The notes under the pieces: generated by a model
Database searches by the model: none
Seen by the model: only the letters and a program-made list of their open reading frames with translations
Told to the model about the DNA's origin: nothing
Source: Aquilaria yunnanensis
Taxonomy: Eukaryota; Streptophyta; Magnoliopsida; Malvales; Thymelaeaceae
DNA: 64,000 nt
Direction of reading: 5' to 3'
Assembly (NCBI GenBank): GCA_039654915.1
Contig: CM077597.1
Span: forward strand, 31,594,001 to 31,658,000
Made by a program: the position numbers and the translations under genes
Shown: positions 47,118 through 58,029 of the stretch, piece after piece
How positions within the stretch are numbered: position 1 is the first letter of the stretch
How the letters are laid out: each line of letters opens with the position of its first letter

Positions 47118-47734
47118 TAACTAAATATAAGCATATCAATTGACTACAAGAGTGAAGTCAGTTTTGACTACTCAAGTAACCCCTCGTGGAGAAGGGGTTG
47201 GTTGGTATACAAATCCAAATCAGACTCGCAGGTACTGAGCCCAAGGCCCAACAGACAATGACGCCAATGATAGCATATGTAGGATTGGGAACTAGGGTAA
47301 AATGACCATTAAGCCCACCATCCAAGCATTTTTAGACGGACTTTCTCTCATATTTCCCTTGGTTGATGATGCTATCAGCCGCCCAGGAGTACCACCCCCA
47401 AGGATCCTCCTAATCTTCTATCGTTGTATGCAGGTGACCGGGGTCAACCGAGTACCCCTGTGTGTCTGATACTCACAGTAACCTTGAGCACTTTCATTTA
47501 CCAAGTGTATATATAAAAAATCTTGAAGGGACATTTGTAAACATCAAAGTTTTATTTGGTAAAAAATTATTGAAACTCAATTGAAGTTTCTAGCTCATTT
47601 AATAATTGAAGTCCAAAATTCAAAAGACCACTAAAATTGGAGACTATCACCCAATTCATTTTAACTTAATTCAATTTACTCCAAAATAATTTATTTTTTA
47701 TTTTTAAATCTTTGTTTTTCAAAACCAAACTACT
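47118..47734. other. Unassigned stretch right of element L
   Basis: Contains a possible decayed Tat primer-binding site (47249-47270, minus strand) and near 47640-47720 a single arm like those of the foldback element at 50491. No gene recognised. Confidence 0.4.
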
Positions 47735-48345
47735 AAAATATATGAAAGCAAGTAATTTGGCAAAATTGACATTTTACATTTTGGAAAGTTTTGAAATAAT
47801 ATACCAGATCGACAATTGTAATTCCAAACATACTACAAGCTGACACATGGCAATTTTCATTTTTACCCTTAACTAAGTAGATGTGTCATGCTCCTATTCA
47901 CTGACCGTTCGACTTTAATACATATGTTCACTATTTACTACTTTGCCATATTAATTATCTTTGGGACGTGCTTCCATCAGAACGGGAAAAAAAAATAAAC
48001 TAATATTTTATTAATTTCCAGACTGTTTTTATTATACCCATCTTCTCACATTTTTTTTCCCGTTAAACATCATCCCAGACGTTTTTTCAAAATTTAATAT
48101 TTTATATCCTGAAATGCCTTGAAGGTAGGAACCGAAGTTTCGAAAACAAGCCAGACATCTGCAAAACATTTTTTTAAAGAAAATAAAATTGGTTGGATCA
48201 CCCCACTAACGTTCCCATCCCTCAACCATTGCCCATGATCCTCTTAACCACTTCCCCACACCCCATTCCACTATTCTTTTAGCAGTTGTACATGTATGTA
48301 TAAATACAATACAGTTTGTAACATTGTATTTCTTCCGCATTCTGT
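47735..48345 (+). repeat. Repeated block, copy 1 (Helitron-like 5' end, promoter-like end)
   Basis: Shares with 49395-49960, in the same order, AATATATGAAAGCAAGTAATTTGGC, GACACATGGCAATTTTC, a TTCGAC word, a run of CCACTAAC...CCCATT words and a TATA box (GTATAAATAC near 48297). The 5' words resemble plant Helitron 5' ends (TC..TATATAAA...ACACATGGCA), but here the first TC is lost. No 3' hairpin with CTRR was found. Confidence 0.4.
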
Positions 48346-48800
48346 AAAAAAAAAAAAAAAAACTCTCCATAGTCATTACATTTCAACACAACTAGTTCGA
48401 ATTCTATAATCAGCAGCAGTCTTCATTGTTCATGTAAAGAAATTCAAGGGGAAGCAAGAGAACTTGCAGACAGACTTCTTCAGTAACAAAAAATTCTATC
48501 AAATTTATCAATTTCTATTCTCTATTCCATTCCTACAGTATTATCACACATACTGACTTATTTCCTATGCAAATCCTGTTGTTTGTAAGGAATTGCAGGC
48601 AATTATCTTAATCAGAGAACATTATTTTGCACCATTATCTCACTATAAAGGAGGCAATCTACATGAATTATCATCCTTACTGTTTCTCCTACCATCAACT
48701 CAGAATACTTACAATGTTCTACAATGTATTTATGTTCTACAATGTATTTATGGCAGGAGAATTACCAAGTAGGAACACCAAGCACAAACAGTCACGCAAA

Positions 48801-49230
48801 TAGGAACGATAATTGGGTAGGTCGGATCAGGTTTAAGTCAGGTCATTCAGGGTTGGGTCTAGTCGGGTTAGTATAAATTCGGATCCAGTTCGTGTTCAAG
48901 TCGAGTCATTTGAGTTCAAGTTTATTTTAGGTTCTAGTTGGGTTGGCCCGGGTTTATTTGGGTTCGAATCCACTACAAGTTGGGTCAATTTCAGTCTTAA
49001 GTAACTTCAAGTCAGGTTTCGGGGTCAAATTCGGGTCGACCTTTGTGTTCACTCGGGTATTAGTGTGTGTAGGCCAAAATTATTGAATCGATTAATTTTT
49101 TTTTCAATTTTTGTTAAAATTTAAATCAAAGAATTCGATTTATTGTATGATTTAATTTAAATTAATTTTTCTTTTTTAGTATATTTAATTAAAATATTCA
49201 TAAAAATCTTCTTCATTATAGTTTAGTATG
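48801..49230. mobile_element. hAT-like remnant related to the element at 37148
   Basis: Starts TAGGAACGATAATTGGGT and goes on with GGTC/GGGTT-rich words in the order of the right arm of the 37148 element read inverted, then AT-rich sequence matching its core (AATCGATTAATTTTTTTT; AAATTTAAATC). The other end was not found, so it may be truncated. Confidence 0.55.
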
Positions 49231-49394
49231 TAATTGGGTCATTTAACATTATTAGTAATACTTGATTATTTTTCTAAACTCACACACTTTAACTATCATT
49301 TTACAAGCCATTGAGATCTTCACTTAGCTATCACCCTAACATACACTACAACAATTTTATTATGCTTATATTTCGATCAAATTTCTTTGAAATC

Positions 49395-49960
49395 TATTAA
49401 TATATATGAAAGCAAGTCATTTGGCATTATTGTCTTTTCATAATTTTTAAAAAAATAAAAAAAATTTCACATCAAGACACATGTAAACACAAATTAACCA
49501 CAAATAGACACATGGCAATTTCTAAAAATACTCCTATAAACTATAATGTGTCAACAACCGATTCGTTTCTTCATTGCAAGATTGAACCCTAATTACAAGT
49601 GTGCCATTAGTGGTTCGACATAACCGCTTGTCATTACTTTTTACTTTTTATTGCCCTTCAATACATAGTTCAAGCCTAGGAATTCCGGATACCCCATGTC
49701 ATCGAACATTCCATTTTTAAAACCAATTTCAAATTAACAGTTATTGACCGATATATACACTAATGCACGTGCCCACGTTCCCACTTCAGCACATACCACC
49801 TTAATCTACAATACGATTTTTTCACGTTTTAACCCCTCCACTAACCTCTCCAACTCCCATTACTTTACACCCATTATCTACTTACAGTTAATGTAAAACA
49901 GTATAAATGCACCACCATTACAGTATTTTTTTTTTTTCACTTTTTACTCTACTTTTCAGT
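49395..49960 (+). repeat. Repeated block, copy 2 (Helitron-like 5' end, promoter-like end)
   Basis: Begins TCTATTAATATATATGAAAG, with the TC intact, then ACACATGGCAATTTC and other words shared with copy 1, ending with a TATA box (GTATAAATGC near 49902) and a pyrimidine-rich stretch. Direct orientation, ~1.66 kb from copy 1. Confidence 0.45.
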
Positions 49961-50490
49961 ACTAAAATCAAGCTTCTCTCTTTCAACTCTGAAGCGTCTT
50001 ATTATTCAGTCTACTTTTGCGTACTAAAATCATCTTCTCTCTTTCTCACCCTCCAACCACCGTGTTAGTCAGTTTCTGAAGCTATGGAAGCCACCTGTTC
50101 CTCCATCATTGCTTGCAAGGAGAAAGCAGCACGTCCGTCAAATTAGCTGAAGCAAGGAAAGGTTTCACTGTATCTGTCTAACTGCTCCGTCAATCACCTA
50201 CCAAGGTTGACAATTTCTAAAATTTCAGCATCCATTAATTTTCATGCTATAGTAAATGAGCTTATGTGCATTTCATTGTCCCAGATAATTGAAAGACCAT
50301 TGAAGAAACAAGGGAAAACAACCAATTTTTACCAGCAACAAATACTAGGTCATATTTTATTTCTCCAATAATCTCATCGCATGCACTCAGTTTATGTTCT
50401 CAAAACTTATTTTTTACTTCATTTTCCCATAGAGAATTTAAGCATCAAATAAAATGGTCCCACCATTTACAAGGTAACAATTTCTAACAC
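49961..50490 (+). other. Possible transcribed but unidentified stretch
   Basis: Downstream of the TATA box at 49902 lie a CT-rich leader-like region with TTCTCTCTTTC runs and a 20-codon open frame (ATG at 50083, MEATCSSIIACKEKAARPSN). Near 50286 a frame gives IIERPLKKQGKTTNFYQQQ between possible AG and GT splice words. No family recognised; too little to call a gene. Confidence 0.25.
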
Positions 50491-50826
50491 TCAATTCATT
50501 TTAACTTAAGTCCACTTAATCTAAAATGGTTTTAAATCTTTTTCACCGAGAACCAATTTCATTTGAAAGCCAATATTATATAGGTATAATAATCCAGTTG
50601 AAATAAAATTTTTATCATATTATTAAATTTCTATGAAATTTTCTTTTTTAATGTTTAAAAAAGAAAAATTCATAAAAAATTAATAGTATTATAAAAATTT
50701 TACAATCAATGGATTATTTCATCTAAATAATATTGACTTTCAAATAAAATTGGTTTCAAGTAAAAAAGATGTAAACATAAAAATAAATTGTTTTGAATTA
50801 AATTAGCTTAAGTTAAAACGAATTGG
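50491..50826. repeat. Foldback MITE-like inverted repeat (~335 bp)
   Basis: Two arms of about 160-170 bases, roughly 80% matching, meet near 50651-50656 with almost no loop. The outer ends are CAATTCATTTTAACTTAAG and its inverse CTTAAGTTAAAACGAATTG. A transcript would form one long hairpin. A single related arm is at 47640. Confidence 0.75.
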
Positions 50827-51042
50827 CCCTAAAATTTTAGCATTATAAATTTGTTTTTACAACCCACCAATTCTTATTCAATGCTGCACATATAGCTACA
50901 GCAGAAAAGGAAAAGTTCAAGACCGTAGCCCCTACAATCGACAACAACACTACAGCAACTTAAGGAAGGAAAGACCAGGTTCCAAATCAAACCCTCGAAT
51001 CAAATTGCTTCATATTTTAACTAAACTGTTTGTTTGTTCCTT

Positions 51043-51318
51043 GCTTGCTCTATTGTTCATGATTTTTAAGTACAATTTTTTTATAAGGTTGCACAAAATA
51101 GAAATGATCTTCTTACTAATACAATTAGGATAACCACAGAATAAGGTTCCTGATATGAGAAGAATGCCATGTGGCTGCCTGCTCGCTCTATTGTTCATGA
51201 ATTTTAAGTTAACGTTTTTGTATAAGGTTGCACAGAATACAAATGGTCTTCTTATTAATACAATTAGGGTGCCACAGCCTAAGGTTGTTTTGTATGGGAA
51301 GAATGCATTGTGGTCCAA
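51043..51318 (+). repeat. Tandem duplication, 2 x 138 bp
   Basis: Copy 1 starts GCTTGCTCTATTGTTCATGA at 51043 and copy 2 GCTCGCTCTATTGTTCATGA at 51181. Both contain ATAAGGTTGCACA, CAAATGGTCTTCTTA (or close) and AATACAATTAGG. The unit is 46 codons long, and copy 2 stays open in a frame with KVAQNTNGLLINTIRVPQPK. Confidence 0.8.
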
Positions 51319-51439
51319 TTTTTCTTTTCCATCATGTATGAAAATTTTTTATACAAATTTTTTTTTAAGTCAACAAATGTGTTATTCACATTTCTTAAAG
51401 GGAATTTTCATGATGCTCAATTAATTTTTTTTGGCCTAA

Positions 51440-51829
51440 ATGGATATTGTAGAGGTTATACGGATACCTTTCGTGAAAACCCTTGACAACTTTTGCACCA
51501 AGCTGAAAAAAGACTCTTCTATCTACCCTAATGCTCTAGAAGGAACAAAGTTTAGGTTTGATGTAGAGATTGAGCTTGGGAAAACATAAGAAGGAGAAAG
51601 GAATTATGTAAAAGTGAAGGACATGCTGTCAAAGGACCCTTGTCTTGCTATGGGATCAGCTGCAAAAAATGGAATCCATAGGATTTCAAATTTCCAGAGA
51701 GTTCAGGTTCATGATATCAAAGTCGAGGCTAATTTTGCTCTAAGAGAACAATTGACAGATAGAGAGTACGAGAATGATTGTTTCAAGTTCGAAATTGGAC
51801 TGGTAAAGTGCAATCAGGCGCATGCATGA
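51440..51829 (+). pseudogene. Unidentified ORF, one internal stop
   Basis: From the ATG at 51440 a 130-codon frame is open except for TAA at codon 50 (51587-51589). The protein reads like real coding sequence, with balanced composition: pieces include VEVIRIPFVKTLDNFCTKLK, FRFDVEIELGK, and after the stop VKVKDMLSKDPCLAMGSAAK and FALREQLTDREYENDCFKFE. After 51829 another frame goes on with KIKELEA and KLAAHGRGKKR, a possible coiled-coil tail, suggesting a frameshift. I do not recognise the family. It lies beside the 138-bp tandem duplication. It may be a decayed host gene or a captured exon. Confidence 0.45.
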
Positions 51830-52914
51830 ACAATATTTACCAACAAAAAATTAAGGAATTAGAGGCTTAAATTGCCGGACTGAAATAAAAACTAGCCGCA
51901 CATGGAAGGGGAAAGAAGAGAATTTGCCAAGCAATGAGACAAACCCTTCTAAAAATGATAGTTCAGGAGATGACCTTTATGACTAATGGATATCAGCTTG
52001 TATTCCTAAAAGAACCTTTCTTTTTATGTGGTTTTTTGTAGTTTTATTTGGACAACGACTGGTTGCTTCCCTATTTCTTCCTATTATGTAAATATTGTTT
52101 ATGAATGATTCTGCAATGTTATGCGCATGTTTCTTCTTTAACAGATTTCATTCAATTGTTTTATCCACATTGCATTTTCCCCATACACTTAAACTTCGTT
52201 ACTACAAAATTTGCTTCAATTAATAGCTTTAATTAAAACACTTAACACATAAAATTTTTCTATTTAGGTCAGATAAACTATATCTTCATCTTCTAAGTAC
52301 GAGTAGGATGAAAGTAGGTGCTAAAGGACAAAAAGTTAGGTTTACCAAATTTTGACCAGCTTTAGCCGATCGAAGCCAATATTAGTTCCTGCATTGTTTG
52401 AAGACGAGAAAAAAACATTAGACTTCTTTGTGGTACCCATATCCAAAGTAGGAAATGAAATTTTGAACCTTACAAAATATCAAATATACCTTACAAAATA
52501 ATGCGCTGTCGCCAATAGAAATGGGGAACTTTTGCCCGCATCGACTTCAAACTCCATATCCATTTTGTATGCGTTGTTCACGTTACACCTGTCACCAGTG
52601 ATTGAAACCACTCGACGTCAAGCTTATCAATTTGCTATCCTACTCTTAAATATGTCAGAAAATATACCCCAAACATATGAAACCAACCTAATCGACATAG
52701 GTGTCATAAAAATTGTTCGTTTTTTTACCCAAAACTTTCAAGAAGAATAGAAGAGGGAGGCGGGGGAAACTAAAACCAGGTGGCTTACAGTGAACTTGTG
52801 GCAGTGGTTGGCCAGTATCGGCCATTTTGCTCAACAGAAAGAAAGGTTAGGCAATGACAGACAGCGAGAAAATAAGAAGGAAGGTTAAAGGAGCTAGGGT
52901 TTCGACAAGGTCCC

Positions 52915-52923
52915 CTTTATATA
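52915..52923 (-). promoter_or_regulatory. Promoter-like region for a leftward gene
   Basis: The minus strand has CCTATATAAAGGGG, then a leader with a telo-box-like AAACCCTAG, and 90 bases on an ATG in good context (AAAATGGCC at 52825) that opens MADTGQPLPQVH and meets GTAAGC, a possible donor. Upstream (52980-53500) at least five GGCCCA/TGGGC words lie, like the site II elements of plant housekeeping promoters. No convincing next exon was found to the left. Confidence 0.4.
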
Positions 52924-53542
52924 GGCCCGGGGAAAAGAATTTCCTCCCTTACACCTTCATATCTCATGCCTTTGCCACTTTAGGCCCTTATGTTTGTTTC
53001 ATGTTATTGTTATTTCCGTCTCCTTTTCTTCCTTTATAACCCTATCTTTTGTTTTTTTCCATCTTTCACAATCCCGTACCTGGCCATTCTTTCTTGCTCA
53101 GTTATCTTGGGCTATTTGAAACCATATTTTATGTCTTTCGGCCCATTAAACATGGGCAGCTATTGTTTTATTTTGCATGGCTTTTAAATTTCTTAAGTTC
53201 GGTCCATATTTCTCAGCCCAATTGTGTTTGTTTACACCTTGTCTTTATCTTTTTTGGGTCCATGAAATAAAAAAATTTCTTTTCCTTGGGCTATTAATTC
53301 CTTTATTGTCGGCCTTTAATTTCTTTTTCCTAACCACAAAATGTGGCCCTTGTTGTAATTTATGTTATAATCTTTCTCCGCTTCGACAGAAAAATGTGCC
53401 CTTAATTACTTCTCCCTACTTATAATTATTTGTCTCTGCCAAAAAAAAAAAGGTTCGTATTTTACAAATTGTTGTTCTTTCTTTCGGCCCATTCATCTTG
53501 GGTAACAATATTTTTTCTAACAAGTGATTTAAAGATACCTAC

Positions 53543-54363
53543 CGATGTTCGTTGGCATCCTCGTTGTACGACATAGTGGCCTGCAACAGGGACTTTCAGC
53601 GATGAGGGTATCCGCAACGGGGGCTTCCGGAAGGGGTGGCTGCCTGAAAGATTCAAGGAACGAGGGTTAGGAGATCCCCGGAGTGTTTTTCTGATGGAGG
53701 AGTCTCCTACGCCCAAGTCAGTATTTAGCTAGATGGAGAGTAATGAGTAGAGAGTAGTGTCCTCTCCTTACCAAGGTCGTTTCCCAAGTATTTATAGGGA
53801 GGTGTCAAGAAAAAGTCTGCTCGACACAGCCCGCTCAGATCATGACACATGTTCGGTTAGATGCAGTCCGTAACTTTGGAAACGGGGACCTCTAAGCGAC
53901 CATAGGCCGTCTTGGTCGAGAGTTAGGGCAGCGGGAGGTTTGCGTGTCAGGACGTGTATGAGGGCGGCGTGTCAGAGGCTCCTTAACCATTTTTGTCGTA
54001 TCCTTGAGACCCCTTCGGTGAAAGAGAGCTTTTTGCCAAGGTTACTCTAGTTATTCGTGAGTCCCTTCAGCACGGGGGACTCCTTTTAGAGGGTGTTCTC
54101 CTCTTCCGAGGATGGTGAGTCTACCTCTCCCGAAGCTGGTTAAGCCATCTTACCAAGGGTAATAGAGCACCGTGTTCCCAAAGTTAATACTCTCACTCCC
54201 CAAAGGTGATGGTGGATAGCCGAGGTCGGGGAAGTCAGGAGGTCAAACCCTGTCTTACCGAGGTTGGCGCTCGTATTTCTCGAGGGTGATGCTCGCCTAT
54301 ACAGAGGGTGACGCTCTGTCAGGGCTCAACTTTCCGAAGAGTAATAGCCTTTTGGCCATCACA
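53543..54363 (-). repeat. 3' LTR of element F (821 bp)
   Basis: On the minus strand it starts TGTGATGGCCAAAAGGC at 54363 and ends near AACATCG at 53543 (relatives end CATCA, so the last base seems changed). It has the shared Tat block (GACTTGGGCGTAGGAG ... CACTCCGGGGATCTCC, 53673-53730) and a TATA box CCTATAAATACTTGG near 53797. Confidence 0.8.
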
Positions 54364-54376
54364 TGCCCCCCCCTCG
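54364..54376 (-). other. Polypurine tract of element F
   Basis: The minus strand reads CCGAGGGGGGGGCA directly before the LTR start TGTGATGGCC, as in A and D. Confidence 0.8.
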
Positions 54377-54834
54377 GAAAGCCGAAGTGACTTCTTCGGC
54401 GTGTCAATTCTCAGAATACTTCGTAGGGCCCATTTATGAAGGCTAGCAGTTATCTTGGGCGGGGGACACTTCGTTTTCTGAGGGTGTGCCTTCTCTGACG
54501 AGGTAGGTTGTAGGTGCTACTCCTCGTCTCTTAGCTAGGCCTTTGGCTTTTTCTCGGAGTGTGTATTCCTCCTCTCAAATTTTCTACCGCGTGTCAACGA
54601 ACTGTCATGTCTCATAATTAATCTAGCACGCCTCTTCGGATGAGCCTGCCTAGGCATCCGTGTTGTCAGGAGGCATGCCCTCGTCTCTTAAGCTAGATGA
54701 CACGTGTCCCATGGCTATTGGGGGACAGTGGCATCGGTTATAGCAGCCGCGTCTCTTTGCCTTCAGCAGGTGATTATGGCAACGATTCACCTTCGAAGGG
54801 CAGTTATGGCAACGATTTGCCTACCCCCTTCGGT

Positions 54835-54844
54835 CTATATAAAC
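54835..54844 (+). promoter_or_regulatory. TATA box of the antisense gene in element F
   Basis: CTATATAAAC on the + strand, 286 bases before the ATG at 55130. The A copy has a TATA box at the same distance. It is about 470 bases from the LTR and faces the opposite way to element transcription. Confidence 0.6.
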
Positions 54845-55129
54845 TCTCTTTCCCCTCATGGCCTTCATTTGTTTCCCTTTGCTTCTGTCCTACTCTCGTG
54901 TGTTCTCAGGCTCTTCCTTCTCTTTTGCGATGGTGCCAACGGTGGAGCGATTTTCGGTGACTTTTTATGACGGCGTCTACTAACCCCGACTTCGGCAAAT
55001 GTTTTGGTGGGTTTCCCTTCCAAAGGCCCATCGGTTTCTTTTGTTTCCATTTTTCTAGAGTCCAAGGTTGTTTTCTTTTTCCTGAAATCCCTTAGCGTTC
55101 TTTTCCGGAGCCGTTTCCTTTGGCCGAAC

Positions 55130-57613
55130 ATGTCTTCCCCAGTCCCAATCATGTCCGTCCAAACTACTCCTGAGAGTTGGCTTCCTCTCATGTCTCACCC
55201 GTGTTGTACCACTTTGGAGAAGCTAGTGAAGTGGACGACTAAGTTTTTTCTTCCTTCTTACGCTGTCATTAGGCTACCCTGTCCCGGCCTTTTAAACTTC
55301 ATGAACCAATCGAATGAGGTTACCGTTTTCCGAGCCCAACTGAAGGCCGGACTTCGGTTCCCCCCGCCGAAGATGATTTGTGACTTTTGCCAATTCCATG
55401 GCATAGCCGTAAATCAACTTCCTCCCAATTCCTATTCCTACTTCAATGCCTTTCTCTACATGTGTGGGGTTTTCAAGGTAGAGCCCCACTTCGTTATATT
55501 CATGCAATATTACAAGCTCTATCCGGTCCCGAAGGGTGGCTTTTATTTCATGCTACCTCAGGGATCTGGGAGCAAAAAATATATGTTCACCTTCGACATT
55601 AAAGACAGCTGGTGAGGGTGGCAAAGGAAGTTCTTTTTCCTGAAGGTGGCGGAGGCGTTGTCGTATGTGCTGACTAGGTGGGCCTGGGGGACGCTGGAGA
55701 TGGACGTTGTTGATCCCAAGAAGTTGCTAACTCTTGAGTTAGCAGCAAGGTTTGAGGATTTCGACAGCCGTATCTGAGCTGTTGCCGACTGGGATGCCGA
55801 GGTCCCACCACGCTCCTTGTACCCCCTTCCCCATCAGGTGGAACCTCATGACCGAAGAGGTTCTTCGGGAGCTAGGGGTGCTCAAGGAGCCCAAAACCGA
55901 TCTCGGCATGCCAACTCCTGCCATCAATGAGAAGTAGTCCTGGCTGGTGATGCTCCTTCGAAGGGAGCTCTCTTATGAAGCCCTTGTCAAGAGTAAGTTG
56001 CTTTTCAAATTTTGGTATAAGTATCCCCTTGGACCTACACTAATATTTTCTTCCTTTTCCAGAGATGGGCGATTAGTCAGCCGCCTTCTACAAGTCCCTC
56101 TTCCTCAACCAGGCTGAGAAGGGGGAACAGAAGAAAAAGGTCACCCCGAAGAGGAGGAAAGCAGCTGGAGAGGAGCCCTCATCGGCCAAGAAAGCGAAGA
56201 AGGACCCTCTTCCCCCCCCCCCTCCGGAAGATGTTGAAGAGGTCGGGGACCAGCCCTTGGTCCACGCCAACCCACCATCAGAACTAGCCATCAGCTCCAC
56301 CCCCCGGAGTCCCGTCACTTCGGTGGATATCCTGGGCACTTCAGCAGGAGGCCCTTCTACCGAAGAGCTCGAGGAGCGAAGATGAAACAAGGGCAAACAC
56401 GGTCCTTGCTGAGGTGGAGGAAGTCCACAATTCGAACGTCAACGTCACCGAGGTCCTGCCAGGTTTGCCCCTTAGCCATTTCTCTATAAATTTGAACATT
56501 TTTAGCATTCTCCATCTTTTAGACGTATAGCTAAGGGACAATGTATTGATGGAACTACGGCGTGGCTTTGCAGAAGAACTGGCGCCCTCGGCATGGATGG
56601 TGGAGCACGCTCGGAAACGGGCCCTTCGGGACTCCCATATCTCGAAGGATAAGGTTCCGACGGAGCCTTTCCGATCTTTCACGGAGGACATGAATTTGTT
56701 CTCTGAAGACAGCCAGCAAATGGCTCCCTAAATGGCAAGGGGCGTGCTCACCCAAGCCACTTTCAAGTCCTTGGCGGATGAATGTCTGAATGATAAGGCC
56801 CTCACCACGAGGATGTCCCAACACGCTGCCCAGGTATTCTCTAGGCCCTTCATCTTTTCTCCAAATTTTTCTAAGTGTTTAGTTTTCTTTCGTAAAACTT
56901 CACCAAATGTCCTTCCTTTTTTACAGCTCTTGGCGTACAACGGATATTTCAGAGCTTGGGCAGTGAAACAGTCTTCGGTCCGATCTTGGGCCGAAGATCG
57001 CCTGGAGAACGCTAAGTTCTCGAGCTCGGTCGTTAAGAACGCTGAGTTGAGCAAAATAGCCAAGGAGGAGGTTGCCAAGCTTCGGGAGGAGTTCTTGAAG
57101 GGTCAGGAGGAACTCTTAAAAGATTTTTCCCAGAAGATGTCCGACCTCGATGCGAAGGTCGTCGAGCTAACTTCGGCCAACGAGGCCTATCAGAAGGAGA
57201 AAGATGAAGACTCTGCTCTTCTGACGAAGGCCATCGCTGATACTGCTGATCTTTAGGCTGAGGTCGAAGCATTAAAGAAGGAGACAAAGAAGAAGAAGAA
57301 GGCGAAGAAGCTTGAGAAAGAGGTCGCTAGGTTGGAGAACGAGATAGACGCTTTGTCCATCGAGAAAGACAAGGCTGACCAAGCAACCAAGGTTGCTTTC
57401 CAGGACGGCTTTTGTCTGGCTCGGCGTCAAGTTTTGACAAAGCACCCCGACCTCGACCTCTTCTTCCTGACGGCTTTGGACATCCCCGAGAGGCCTCGCT
57501 GGGCCTGGTCCAAGATAGATCACCTCAACCTGCCATTCGCCCTTCCTTCGACGCCGAAGATCTTGACAAATGATAGCAGGGATGAAGCATCTCATGATGG
57601 CGGAGTCCCTTAG
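55130..57613 (+). pseudogene. Antisense accessory gene of element F (PF04195-like domain plus coiled coil), four exons, broken
   Basis: Exons inferred: 55130-55992, 56063-56462, 56523-56833 and 56927-57613; introns have GT...AG ends (GTAAGT/CCAG; GTTTGC/TTTTAG; GTATTC/TTACAG). Exon 1 matches the A copy (CDFCQFHGIAVNQLPPNSY, YYKLYPVPKGGFYF). Exon 2 is basic with a Pro-run; exons 3-4 hold a charged coiled coil (KIAKEEVAKLREEFLKGQEE, KAKKLEKEVARLENEIDAL), ending DEASHDGGVP. Breaks: TGA at 55613 (Arg in A), TGA near 55777 (Arg in A), a frameshift near 55828, TAG near 55935, TAA near 56729, TAG near 57254. A poly(A) signal AATAAA follows at 57688. Family role unknown. Confidence 0.8.
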
Positions 57614-58029
57614 GTGTCCAGGGTTTTACTTTTCCTTTTTCTTTGTAACCTTCTTCTTGTAATCTCCTCCTTGTAATAAGGCTCCTTAATAAAATTCTTT
57701 CTCTCCTCCAAAATTTTGGCTAAGTCTCAAGGCAAGTTTATCCTTAGTAATCTCTAGTTCTGAGAGTTAGTTTGACCACTTTCGGTCTAGGACCCTCGGG
57801 AAGATACTTTTCGTGCCTTTTATCAACCATGTTTGGCACAACATTGGTTCTAGCAAAGCTTTGCCTCGTTTTTATCAGGCGTGTTCAGTTGATGCGCCTT
57901 CGGGGAAAATGTGTAATTTTCGCAAGTAAATACTCGCACCTTGTTCGGCTAAATTTCTTAGGTGGGACTATTTTTCCCAGAAAGCTTTTCTGTACTTAGA
58001 AATTTTTCTAAGTGTACAATTTCTTGAAA
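57614..58029. other. Gap between convergent antisense gene and pol of F
   Basis: Holds the AATAAA of the antisense gene (57688-57693) and, from the other side, the end of pol near 58030. No other gene recognised. The transcripts from the two strands face each other here. Confidence 0.6.

Noticed and set aside
52990..53425. Several overlapping T-rich open frames
   Set aside because: They overlap the promoter-like region, are rich in Phe/Leu from T-runs and have no family match.
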